From positions 1-9,754 of the forward strand of contig URBP01000079.1 in assembly GCA_900546105.1 (NCBI GenBank): 9,754 bases of DNA, read 5' to 3'. This DNA is from an uncultured Collinsella sp. (GTDB taxonomy: Bacteria; Actinomycetota; Coriobacteriia; Coriobacteriales; Coriobacteriaceae). A model generated the notes under the pieces. The model was not told the origin of the DNA. It worked only from the letters and a program-made list of their open reading frames with translations, and did no database searches. The translations under genes and the position numbers were made by a program. Every line of letters starts with the position of its first letter. Position 1 is the stretch's first letter. Of the stretch, positions 1 through 7,732 are shown in pieces.

Positions 1-147
1 GTACTTCTCGGGGTGAGCCTGAGCGTCGAGCAGCGTCTCACGGTTGAAGACGTTGATGTTCAGGTGGTGGCCACCCTTCTCGGCGTAAGCGTCGAGCATG
101 TGGACCAGGTTATCGGCCTGAGTCTCAGAAACTTCAGAAACCTTCAT
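1..147 (-). CDS. grcA: Separate glycyl-radical domain of pyruvate formate-lyase (GrcA-like), partial
   Basis: The gene begins at ATG 147 and runs off the left edge of the window, so only its first 49 codons are visible. An AAGGAGA ribosome binding site lies about 7 nt upstream (154-160). After a short unique start (MKVSEVSETQ), the protein reads NLVHMLDAYAEKGGHHLNIN followed by VFNRETLLDAQAHPEKY. This matches the stretch that directly precedes the glycyl-radical loop (RVSGYAV) in ordinary full-length PFL; the radical glycine itself should lie just outside the window. The domain lacks the roughly 60-residue N-terminal part of E. coli GrcA/YfiD, so it looks like the amputated C-terminus of PFL rather than a classic spare-part protein. 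It follows pflB by 85 bp on the same strand. I infer that it associates with the 683-residue body to form active enzyme. The symbol is given by similarity of role; orthology to E. coli grcA is not established. Confidence 0.85.
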   Translation of the reverse strand, partial: MKVSEVSETQADNLVHMLDAYAEKGGHHLNINVFNRETLLDAQAHPEKY

Positions 148-170
148 AATGTGTCTCCTTCGATTGATAG

Positions 171-190
171 GCGCCGGCCGAAACCGGCGC
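171..190 (-). repeat. GC-rich hairpin just upstream of the glycyl-radical gene RBS
   Basis: The arms GCGCCGG (171-177) and CCGGCGC (184-190) are perfect inverted repeats around a 6-nt loop. On the minus-strand RNA the hairpin ends 10 nt before the ribosome binding site of the small gene. No T-run follows, so it is not a normal intrinsic terminator. An mRNA-stability or processing element is more likely. The dyad is seen directly; the role is inferred. Confidence 0.6.
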
Positions 191-206
191 GCTAATCAGT
201 AATCGT

Positions 207-231
207 TATTGTTAGTATAGCACTAACAATA
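207..231 (-). repeat. AT-rich 10-bp palindrome immediately after pflB stop
   Basis: The arms 207-216 (TATTGTTAGT) and 222-231 (ACTAACAATA) are perfectly complementary around a 5-nt centre. It starts one base past the pflB stop codon (233-235) on the minus strand. It could be an RNA hairpin protecting the pflB 3' end, or an operator. A TATACT hexamer lies inside it, but no matching -35 is present. The symmetry is certain; the function is unknown. Confidence 0.55.
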
Positions 232-232
232 G

Positions 233-2284
<2,052 letters not shown>

Positions 2285-2514
2285 TGTGTAACCACGCTCC
2301 TAGTTACGTGTAATGCGGCGCTCTCTCACACCGCTGCTTATTGAATTCTTGAATTATCGGCTTGCACTACCGGCTTCTTCCGTTCTTCACTACACGTTGG
2401 TGCAGGGAAAAACGTTTGTCCACCTTGGAACTGCAACCCAAAACCCAAGATTTCACCCGTTTGAGAAGGATAACATAGCCACCCCCTTCATCAGGGCTGT
2501 TATATGTTTCTTTT

Positions 2515-2541
2515 TTTATACCATTAGAGCGTTTTTAACAA
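2515..2541 (-). promoter_or_regulatory. Candidate pflB promoter
   Basis: On the minus strand TTGTTA (2536-2541) is followed after 15 nt by TATAAA (2515-2520) and an A-run. The spacer is 2 nt shorter than ideal. Taking TAAAAA as the -10 instead gives 17 nt. Transcription would begin near 2507, leaving a leader of about 220 nt. The dyads at 2563-2577 and 2625-2640 lie just upstream, where activators usually bind. I found no clear FNR or Rex site. Confidence 0.35.
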
Positions 2542-2665
2542 ATCCGCAGGAAATGCGAGCGCGAACAACTACCGTTCACCGATTTCTTTGGTATTTTTCC
2601 TTGCCTTTGTACGACGTTCACTCTAGCTGTTATGTCAGCTTTATCAGAGTAAAGTACCCCAGAGA

Positions 2666-2714
2666 CCCTTCAGAAACTGAAGGGCGGCCACGGGATTTCC
2701 CCCGGGGCCGCCCT
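2666..2714 (-). terminator. Terminator of the kdgT-like permease gene, with overlapping second hairpin
   Basis: On the minus strand the main stem pairs 2706-2714 with 2681-2689 (9 bp, AGGGCGGCC with GGCCGCCCT). It continues after one mismatch into an inner 4-bp stem (2701-2704 with 2691-2694) and a 6-nt loop. It begins 41 nt after the permease stop. The following tail (TCAGTTTCTG) is only weakly T-rich. A second perfect hairpin (2677-2684 with 2666-2673, 3-nt loop) shares four bases with the first, so the two cannot both form completely. Confidence 0.65.
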
Positions 2715-2754
2715 ATGGCGTGGCTAGTTATTTAGCTTTGATTGCCGTTTGGCA

Positions 2755-3768
2755 TTAGGCGGCTGCGGCAGCCTTGTCGGTCGTTGCCTTGCCGTTGCCC
2801 TGGCCCTCAAAATGCTTGTAGCACCAACTGGTGACCAGCGGGGTCAAAATAGCCGTCACGATTGCGCAGGCAGCAACCTGTGCCGTAGCCGTCGCGAGCA
2901 CAGCGCCACCGTACATGGCCCCGTTGACGCTTGCCATGGCAGCAGGCGTGGCCACATTGGCTCCGGCGCAGCTCGAAATGGCCGCACCTGCGACACCCGT
3001 ACCGCCCGTGAGCTTATCGACCGCGATGACGGGAATTGCAAAGACCACCGAGCAGATCACGCCGAGCAGAATACCGGGAAGACCGCCATTAATGAGCTGG
3101 CCAAAGGTCATGGTCGAGCCCATGGCAAAGAAGACGAGCACGATGATGGCGGAAAGTGCCGGTGCCATCATCTTCTTAAAGCTCGGGAAGAGGTTACCCA
3201 GAATAATGCCGACGACGATCGGCAGGATGGCGCCCACGAGCGACCAGCCAATCGGAGCCTGGCCGGCGGCGCCAAGGACAATCATCGTGACCGGAGGGCC
3301 GACAACCAGCGTGGTGATGGCGACGGCGCCGCGCTCGGCCTCGTTGCCCATGGTGCCCATCAGTCCAGCGTACATAGCGTTGTTGGCACCCGTGCAAGCG
3401 GCCAGCATTACCATGGCAGAGATGCCAAACAAGTTGTCGTTGAACACATAAAGGACGAGCAGCGACACGGCAACGACCACGATTTGCTTGACAGCGATGA
3501 TGATGGCACCGCGGGCAGCGGCGGCAGGAGCACTCTTAAACGAAATCGTCGTACCGACGATGAGCAAAAAGGCGCCCACGAGCGGGCCTGCACCCTGCTG
3601 GGTCATGCCAAGCGTAAAGCTGCCGAGCGTTTTGAACAGGTCAGGGAACAGCGTGTTGAGCAGGCAGCCCAACAAAAGCGGCACCAAAATATTGGCACCC
3701 GGGATGGAGGACATCTTAAAGAACGGCTCCTTTGCCGCCGGCGCCTCCACCGCAGTCGATTCACTCAT
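2755..3768 (-). CDS. kdgT: 2-keto-3-deoxygluconate permease (KdgT family)
   Basis: This inner-membrane, proton-coupled type of transporter brings in 2-keto-3-deoxygluconate, a breakdown product of pectin and other polyuronides. The 337-residue protein has the family's hydrophobic layout of about ten membrane segments and its typical phrases: IPGANILVPLLLGCLLNTLF near the N-terminus, VVGPPVTMIVLGAAG (155-169), GAILPIVVGIILGNLFP (179-195), and DKLTGGTGVAGAAISSCAGA (251-270) followed by NVATP. E. coli KdgT is about 327 residues. The start at ATG 3768 is chosen because AAGGAG (3775-3780) lies 6 nt before it; the in-frame ATG at 3789 has no such site. The tail is Ala-rich. Compared from memory with E. 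coli KdgT, the polar DMTNGG and ESGP positions read TGANNA (126-131) and VVGP (155-158), so the exact substrate may differ. It lies 108 bp downstream of the dehydrogenase gene. Confidence 0.85.
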   Translation of the reverse strand: MSESTAVEAPAAKEPFFKMSSIPGANILVPLLLGCLLNTLFPDLFKTLGSFTLGMTQQGAGPLVGAFLLIVGTTISFKSAPAAAARGAIIIAVKQIVVVAVSLLVLYVFNDNLFGISAMVMLAACTGANNAMYAGLMGTMGNEAERGAVAITTLVVGPPVTMIVLGAAGQAPIGWSLVGAILPIVVGIILGNLFPSFKKMMAPALSAIIVLVFFAMGSTMTFGQLINGGLPGILLGVICSVVFAIPVIAVDKLTGGTGVAGAAISSCAGANVATPAAMASVNGAMYGGAVLATATAQVAACAIVTAILTPLVTSWCYKHFEGQGNGKATTDKAAAAA

Positions 3769-3774
3769 ATATAT

Positions 3775-3780
3775 CTCCTT
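3775..3780 (-). promoter_or_regulatory. Ribosome binding site that fixes the permease start
   Basis: AAGGAG on the minus strand lies 6 nt before ATG 3768. It falls inside the longer possible reading frame beginning at 3789, which argues for the shorter protein. Confidence 0.8.
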
Positions 3781-3812
3781 TGGATGCATGCGAATCGTAG
3801 CCGCACGCGCCT

Positions 3813-3857
3813 ATATCAGAAAGAAGGCGACGGTCCCGAGTCGCAGGAGCCGTCGCC
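3813..3857 (-). terminator. Intrinsic terminator between dehydrogenase and permease genes
   Basis: The minus-strand stem GGCGACGG (3850-3857) pairs with CCGTCGCC (3826-3833) across a 16-nt loop, followed by the T-rich TTCTTTCT (3818-3825). It starts 19 nt after the dehydrogenase stop. It would end or reduce transcription before the permease, so the permease would depend on read-through or on a promoter in the remaining 44 nt, where I see no strong one. Confidence 0.6.
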
Positions 3858-3876
3858 GAATAATCGTCGTGGGGTA

Positions 3877-4626
3877 TTACCCGTCCAGGACGATGCCACC
3901 GTCGCAGTCGCCGATCTCGCCGTTCACGAAGCTGGCGAGGTCGGAAGCGAAGAACAGCACCATCTGCGCAGGCTCGCTGGCCTGGGCGGCGCGGCCCAGA
4001 GGAATACCGTTGATGATGCGCTGAGAGTTCTCGTCAGAGAGAATCGAGGTCATATCGGTCAACGTGAGCGACGGGCACACGGCGTTGCAGCGGACGCCAA
4101 ACTTGCCGCCTTCCTTGGCGACTGCCTTGGTTAGACCGTTAACACCGGCCTTGGAGCTGGCGTAGGCGGCGGTGCCGAGCAGGCCGCCACCGATCTTGCC
4201 CGCAACGGAACTCACGTTGACGATAGTGCCGGCATGGGCCGCCTTAAAGTGCGGGTACACGGCGTTCATCATGGTAAAGGTACCGTTGAGGTTGATGTCG
4301 ATGGTGCGACGCCACTCGGTGTCATCGATCTCGTCGAACTTCTTGGTGCTGATGACGCCAGCGCAGTTGATCAGGATGTTGGTTTGCGGCAGGTCCGTAA
4401 AAATCTGCTCGACGGTCTCGCGCGCCTTGGGCGCATCGGCGACATCGAGCTGATAGAACTTGTTGCCATCGCCAAGCTCGGCCACCGCGGCCTCGCCCTT
4501 AGCAGCGTTCCTTGCGATGAGCGCGACGTGTCCGCCGCCCGCGACGATGCCCTTGGCGATCTCGAGGCCAATGCCCTGAGTGCCGCCCGTGACAATCGCG
4601 GTCTTGCCCGTGAAGTCAAATGCCAT
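3877..4626 (-). CDS. Short-chain dehydrogenase/reductase, KduD/gluconate-dehydrogenase-like
   Basis: A 249-residue classical SDR with a Rossmann fold, expected in the cytoplasm. The nucleotide-binding motif TGGTQGIG is at 13-20 and NCAG at 87-90. The catalytic tetrad is Asn112, Ser140, Tyr155 and Lys159 (YASSK). The C-terminus GEIGDCDGGIVLDG is typical of family members that reduce keto sugars or 3-oxoacyl groups. Arg39 after the second strand suggests NADP(H), which differs from the NAD-using E. coli KduD as I remember it. The start is ATG 4626, with AAGGGGG 8 nt upstream. In-frame ATGs at 4710 and 4743 lack a ribosome site, and the extra residues do not resemble the family. The neighbouring keto-deoxygluconate permease supports a role in uronate or keto-sugar metabolism, but sequence alone cannot separate KduD from gluconate 5-dehydrogenase or a FabG-like enzyme. 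Confidence 0.85.
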   Translation of the reverse strand: MAFDFTGKTAIVTGGTQGIGLEIAKGIVAGGGHVALIARNAAKGEAAVAELGDGNKFYQLDVADAPKARETVEQIFTDLPQTNILINCAGVISTKKFDEIDDTEWRRTIDINLNGTFTMMNAVYPHFKAAHAGTIVNVSSVAGKIGGGLLGTAAYASSKAGVNGLTKAVAKEGGKFGVRCNAVCPSLTLTDMTSILSDENSQRIINGIPLGRAAQASEPAQMVLFFASDLASFVNGEIGDCDGGIVLDG

Positions 4627-4687
4627 GACTCCAACCCCCTTTATGTAAGGTGTCTCCTTGCGGGAAGTTGGAGCATCGCACGTGGCG

Positions 4688-4693
4688 ATTATA
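4688..4693 (-). promoter_or_regulatory. Candidate -10 element for the dehydrogenase gene
   Basis: A perfect TATAAT on the minus strand, about 62 nt before ATG 4626, would give a leader of about 55 nt. No convincing -35 lies 16-18 nt upstream; TTGTCA is present but 22 nt away. An activator or a relaxed -35 would be needed. Confidence 0.35.
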
Positions 4694-4752
4694 TGAGTCC
4701 CAGTCGTCATGGTGGTGACAACCCCTCGCCTAACCGCGGGCATAATAGTTCT

Positions 4753-4781
4753 TTGAAACGCTACAATTATTGAATTATTTT
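4753..4781 (+). promoter_or_regulatory. Candidate promoter of the MarR-exporter operon
   Basis: TTGAAA (4753-4758) and TATTTT (4776-4781) are separated by 17 nt on the plus strand. Transcription would start near 4788, giving a leader of about 130 nt before the MarR start. The -10 lies inside the palindrome 4772-4786, a suitable place for autorepression by the MarR protein. Confidence 0.45.
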
Positions 4782-4786
4782 AATTC
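4772..4786. promoter_or_regulatory. Palindrome in the divergent promoter region, possible MarR operator
   Basis: GAATTA-TTT-TAATTC is a perfect inverted repeat with 6-bp arms and a 3-bp centre, overlapping the candidate -10 of the operon. Its size suits a dimeric winged-helix repressor. AT-rich palindromes do arise by chance, so this is a proposal. Confidence 0.4.
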
Positions 4787-4876
4787 TTTATACGCTCTTT
4801 ATATTGCCTAGCGGCCAAGTAGTTTTTTGGGACATGCCTAGAAATCTACCGAATGGAATGCTTGGGCGGGGGTATC

Positions 4877-4925
4877 ATCTTTCACCGAAAATAGTTTCTA
4901 GTGTTAGGGGTTTTCGGTGGAAGAT
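4877..4925 (+). promoter_or_regulatory. Long inverted repeat enclosing the MarR ribosome site and start codon
   Basis: The arm 4877-4891 (ATCTTTCACCGAAAA) pairs with 4911-4925 (TTTTCGGTGGAAGAT) over 15 consecutive positions, one of them a U-G pair in RNA. The 19-nt loop (4892-4910) ends with the Shine-Dalgarno sequence AGGGG (4906-4910), and the GTG start (4917-4919) lies inside the stem. If folded, it would hide the start codon and reduce initiation of the first gene of the operon. Confidence 0.6.
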
Positions 4926-5366
4926 ACCGATTTCCATGAGCTTGGGCGTCAACTCTTTACCGAGTTTGGCAGCATGCACCAGCGCGTTTCGCGCTTTGCC
5001 GACCAGGCTCTGGGTGGCGAGATGGCCGTCATGCGCGCCCTCATGCGCGCCGGCGGCTCGCTCACGCCGAGCGAACTCGCCGATCGTGCCTGGGTCTCGA
5101 GCGCCCGTATCGCCAATATCCTGCGCGCCCTCGAGGCCAAGGGCTGGGTCGAGCGCGAGCACTCAAAGACCGACCGTCGTCGCGTACACGTCACAGTGAC
5201 CGACAAGGGATTCCAGGTCATCGAAATCAAACGTCGGGAATTCGAGGACCGCACCGCAGCCTTCCTCGAGCAGCTCGGCGAAACAGATACCCAAGAGATG
5301 GTGCGCCTTCTAAGACGTGCCAACGAAATTATCGACCGCAATCAAGAAAGGAGAGATGCCGAGTGA
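4917..5366 (+). CDS. MarR-family transcriptional regulator
   Basis: A 149-residue winged-helix DNA-binding protein, expected to act as a dimer. Helix-turn-helix residues span about 50-75 (LTPSELADRAWVSSARIANI followed by LRALEAKG), with the recognition helix at about 61-74. The wing carries the family hallmark TDRRRVHVTVTDKG (85-98), with Asp86 and Arg88. The flanking helices (1-34 and about 100-149) form the dimer interface in this family. The GTG start at 4917 is supported by AGGGG 6 nt upstream and by the position of the family's N-terminus; no in-frame ATG fits better. Its stop overlaps the next start (GTGA), so it is translationally coupled to the first exporter gene. MarR proteins next to ABC exporters usually repress their own operon and release DNA on binding a drug or metabolite; the effector here is unknown. 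Confidence 0.9.
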   Translation: MEDTDFHELGRQLFTEFGSMHQRVSRFADQALGGEMAVMRALMRAGGSLTPSELADRAWVSSARIANILRALEAKGWVEREHSKTDRRRVHVTVTDKGFQVIEIKRREFEDRTAAFLEQLGETDTQEMVRLLRRANEIIDRNQERRDAE

Positions 5367-7732
5367 GGATTCTCAAGCTCTTTAAAAAACATATCCTGGC
5401 ACTGTTCGCAGCTATCGTACTTATCGTAATCAGCTGCAACGCCGATCTGGCGCTGCCTACCTATATGAGCGACATCGTCGACGTGGGTGTGCAGCAAGGC
5501 GGCATCGCCTCGCCCGTACCCGACACCATTCGCGCCGAATCGCTCGATGACCTCAAGCTCTTTATGAGCGCCAAGGACGCCAAGGCAGTGGAGGCCGTGT
5601 TTAGCAAGGCGGACAATAACGGCATTCGAACGTACAAGGGCACCGAGGAGGAGCGCGCCGACGGCGGCAAGATTGCCGACATCATGAGCCTGCCCGAGAC
5701 TGTCGTCCTTTCGTTCAACCAGGGCATCGATGCCAACTCCATGGGCGACATGACCGGCGCATCTACAGAGGCAAGCGATGACGGCGCCGCTCAGGCCATG
5801 CCCACCCCCGAGCAGATGGCGGCGATGACGCCCGAGCAGCTCGCCGAGATACAGCAGAAGGCCGCAGCGGCGCAGAACATGCAAAAGCAGATTGATGCCG
5901 ACGGCGGTAAGGTCACCATGAAGAGTCTGCGTCTAGGCGTTGAAGGCGGCCTAATCGACCAGGGCAAGCTCGTGGAGGGCGCCAACGATATGGCGGACAA
6001 AATGGGCTCCATGTCGGGTTCCATCGTGACCCAACGCGCCGTGAGCTATGTGCAAGACGAGTACAAGGCGCAAGGCATCAACCCCGCCGACGTGCAGAAC
6101 GCCTACCTGGGCCGCATGGCGACCACGATGTTTGGTCTGTGCCTTGTGTCGCTCGTCGCCACCATCCTGACCGGTGCCGTGGCTTCGCGCACCGCCTGTT
6201 CCATCGCACGCGACCTGCGCCGCGAGACCTTCAACAAGGTTATGCACTTCTCGCCGGCCGAGGTGGGCAAGTTTAGCCAGGCCTCGCTCATCACCCGCTG
6301 CACCAACGACATTCAGCAGATCCAGATGGCCGCAACCCTGTTTATCCGCATGTGTCTGATGGCCCCCGTCATGGGCATCGTCGCCGTCATGCGCGTCCTG
6401 GCCAACCATACCGGCCTGGAGTGGACCATCGCCGTGGCCATCATCGCGGTCTCGGCCGTCGTCGGCGTGCTTATGGGCCTCACCATGCCCAAGTTCAAAA
6501 AGATGCAGAGCTTTGTGGACCGTGTGAACCTTACCGCCCGCGAGCTGCTCGACGGCCTTATGCCCATCCGCTCGTTCAACCGCGAGGAGCATGAGCTCGA
6601 GCGTTTTGACAAGGCGTCGCTCGACCTGATGACCACGCAGCTCTACACCAACCGCGCCATGAGCTTTATGATGCCGCTTATGATGCTTGTCATGAACTGC
6701 ATCACCGTGCTTATCGTCTGGTTTGGCGCCCAGGGAGTGTCCGACGGCGTGATGCAGGTCGGCAACATGATGGCGTTTATCTCCTACACCATGCAGATCG
6801 TCATGGCGTTTATGATCCTCACCATGGTTTCGGTTATCCTGCCCCGTGCCGAGGTCGCAGCTGAGCGCGTGGAAGAGGTCATCACCTGCCCCACGAGCAT
6901 CAACGACCCTGCCTCGCCCAAACTGCCCGCAGCCAGCGCGCCGCGCGGTGAGCTCACCTTCCGCGACGTGAGCTTCCAGTACCCCGATGCCCGCGCCGAT
7001 GTCATCAGCGGCGTGAACTTCACCACGCACGCCGGCCAGATGCTCGGCATCATTGGCTCCACGGGTTCGGGCAAGTCCACGCTTGTGCAGCTCATCCCGC
7101 GCCTGTACGACGTCACGGGCGGCAGCATTTCACTCGACGGCATCGACGTGCGCGACATGACCCTTTCCGAGCTGCGCCGCCGCATCGGTTATATTCCGCA
7201 GCAGGGTCGTCTATTCTCGGGTACCGTCGAGAGCAACCTCAAGTTTGCCGGCGACATGGTGAGCGATGATGACATGCGCCAGGCAGCACGCGTCGCCCAG
7301 GCGGAAAACTTTATCGCCGAGCGCGAGGGCGGCTACGACTCCCCCATCAGCCAGGGCGGCTCCAATGTTTCGGGCGGTCAGCGCCAGCGTCTGGCCATCG
7401 CCCGCGCGTTGGCCAAAAAGCCCGAGGTCGTGGTGTTCGATGATTCGTTTAGCGCCCTCGACTACAAGACCGACGCGCGCCTGCGCGAGGAGCTGGCCAA
7501 AAACGTTACCGACGCCGCACTCGTGGTCGTGGCCCAGCGCATCGCGACCATCATGCACGCCGACCAGATCATCGTGCTCGATGACGGCCACGTAGTGGGC
7601 ACCGGCACGCACGAGGAGCTGCTGCGCAGCTGCCCGGCGTACCTGGAGATCGCACAGTCGCAGCTTTCCGCCGAGGAGCTGGGGCTTACCCAAAAAGAAA
7701 TTGCAGCCGTCATGGAAGGAGGCGAGCGCTAA
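5363..7732 (+). CDS. Heterodimeric ABC exporter half, degenerate ATPase site, with large external insertion
   Basis: A fused membrane plus ATPase half-transporter of 789 residues, against about 580-620 for the family. TM1 spans about 10-31. A largely hydrophilic insertion of about 200 residues follows (about 46-250) before TM2 (about 252-276), so it should face outside the cell. It is rich in Ala, Met, Gln and Asp and contains a short repeated phrase (TPEQMA, TPEQLA at about 148-160). In the ATPase domain, Walker A is GSTGSGKST (565-573, Lys571), the Q-loop Gln is 613 and the signature is VSGGQ (669-673). Walker B ends FDD, with Asp694 where the catalytic Glu should be, and Gln725 replaces the switch His. 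This Asp/Gln pattern marks the degenerate half of TM287/288-like exporters. The GTG start at 5363 overlaps the MarR stop by 4 nt, and GGAG lies about 10 nt upstream. The substrate is not predictable; multidrug or lipid export is likely. Confidence 0.92.
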   Translation: MRILKLFKKHILALFAAIVLIVISCNADLALPTYMSDIVDVGVQQGGIASPVPDTIRAESLDDLKLFMSAKDAKAVEAVFSKADNNGIRTYKGTEEERADGGKIADIMSLPETVVLSFNQGIDANSMGDMTGASTEASDDGAAQAMPTPEQMAAMTPEQLAEIQQKAAAAQNMQKQIDADGGKVTMKSLRLGVEGGLIDQGKLVEGANDMADKMGSMSGSIVTQRAVSYVQDEYKAQGINPADVQNAYLGRMATTMFGLCLVSLVATILTGAVASRTACSIARDLRRETFNKVMHFSPAEVGKFSQASLITRCTNDIQQIQMAATLFIRMCLMAPVMGIVAVMRVLANHTGLEWTIAVAIIAVSAVVGVLMGLTMPKFKKMQSFVDRVNLTARELLDGLMPIRSFNREEHELERFDKASLDLMTTQLYTNRAMSFMMPLMMLVMNCITVLIVWFGAQGVSDGVMQVGNMMAFISYTMQIVMAFMILTMVSVILPRAEVAAERVEEVITCPTSINDPASPKLPAASAPRGELTFRDVSFQYPDARADVISGVNFTTHAGQMLGIIGSTGSGKSTLVQLIPRLYDVTGGSISLDGIDVRDMTLSELRRRIGYIPQQGRLFSGTVESNLKFAGDMVSDDDMRQAARVAQAENFIAEREGGYDSPISQGGSNVSGGQRQRLAIARALAKKPEVVVFDDSFSALDYKTDARLREELAKNVTDAALVVVAQRIATIMHADQIIVLDDGHVVGTGTHEELLRSCPAYLEIAQSQLSAEELGLTQKEIAAVMEGGER

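Larger units (their letters stand above)
2285..2754 (-). other. Gene-free region upstream of pflB
   Basis: About 470 bp, clearly more AT-rich than the flanking genes. Read on the minus strand it holds, in order: the permease terminator (2666-2714), a dyad AGCTG-N6-CAGCT (2625-2640), two copies of CGTTCAC 42 bp apart (2573-2579 and 2615-2621), a dyad GAAC-N7-GTTC (2563-2577), a candidate promoter (2515-2541), and an untranslated leader of roughly 220 nt to pflB. Near the pflB start is an AATTC-TT-GAATT dyad (2344-2355). I see no tRNA, known riboswitch or convincing small gene here. Confidence 0.6.

Noticed and set aside
214..219. TATACT as a -10 element for the small glycyl-radical gene
   Set aside because: No -35-like hexamer at the correct distance; it is part of the palindrome 207-231, so an independent promoter is not supported.
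2457..2480. A tiny minus-strand leader peptide (MLSFSNG) with GGGGG before its ATG in the pflB leader
   Set aside because: Only seven codons with no regulatory residue run or attenuator structure; cannot be told from chance.
2313..2735. A 140-codon plus-strand frame in the region upstream of pflB
   Set aside because: No ribosome site, no recognisable domain, and it runs through the permease terminator hairpins; best explained as chance.
3769..3789. Upstream ATG giving seven extra residues to the permease
   Set aside because: The AAGGAG site lies inside these codons and points to the ATG at 3768.
2749..4134. A 461-codon plus-strand frame spanning the permease and part of the dehydrogenase
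   Set aside because: It crosses two real minus-strand genes and their spacer, with Arg/His/Gly-rich low-information composition.
4627..4743. N-terminal extension of the dehydrogenase to ATG 4743 or 4710
   Set aside because: No ribosome site before either ATG, and the extra residues do not fit the SDR N-terminus, which starts normally at MAFDFTGKTAIVTGG.
5951..7030. A 359-codon minus-strand frame within the first exporter gene
   Set aside because: Its composition is dominated by His, Gly, Asp and Ala, as expected from the reverse of GC-rich coding sequence; the plus-strand gene has clear ABC motifs.
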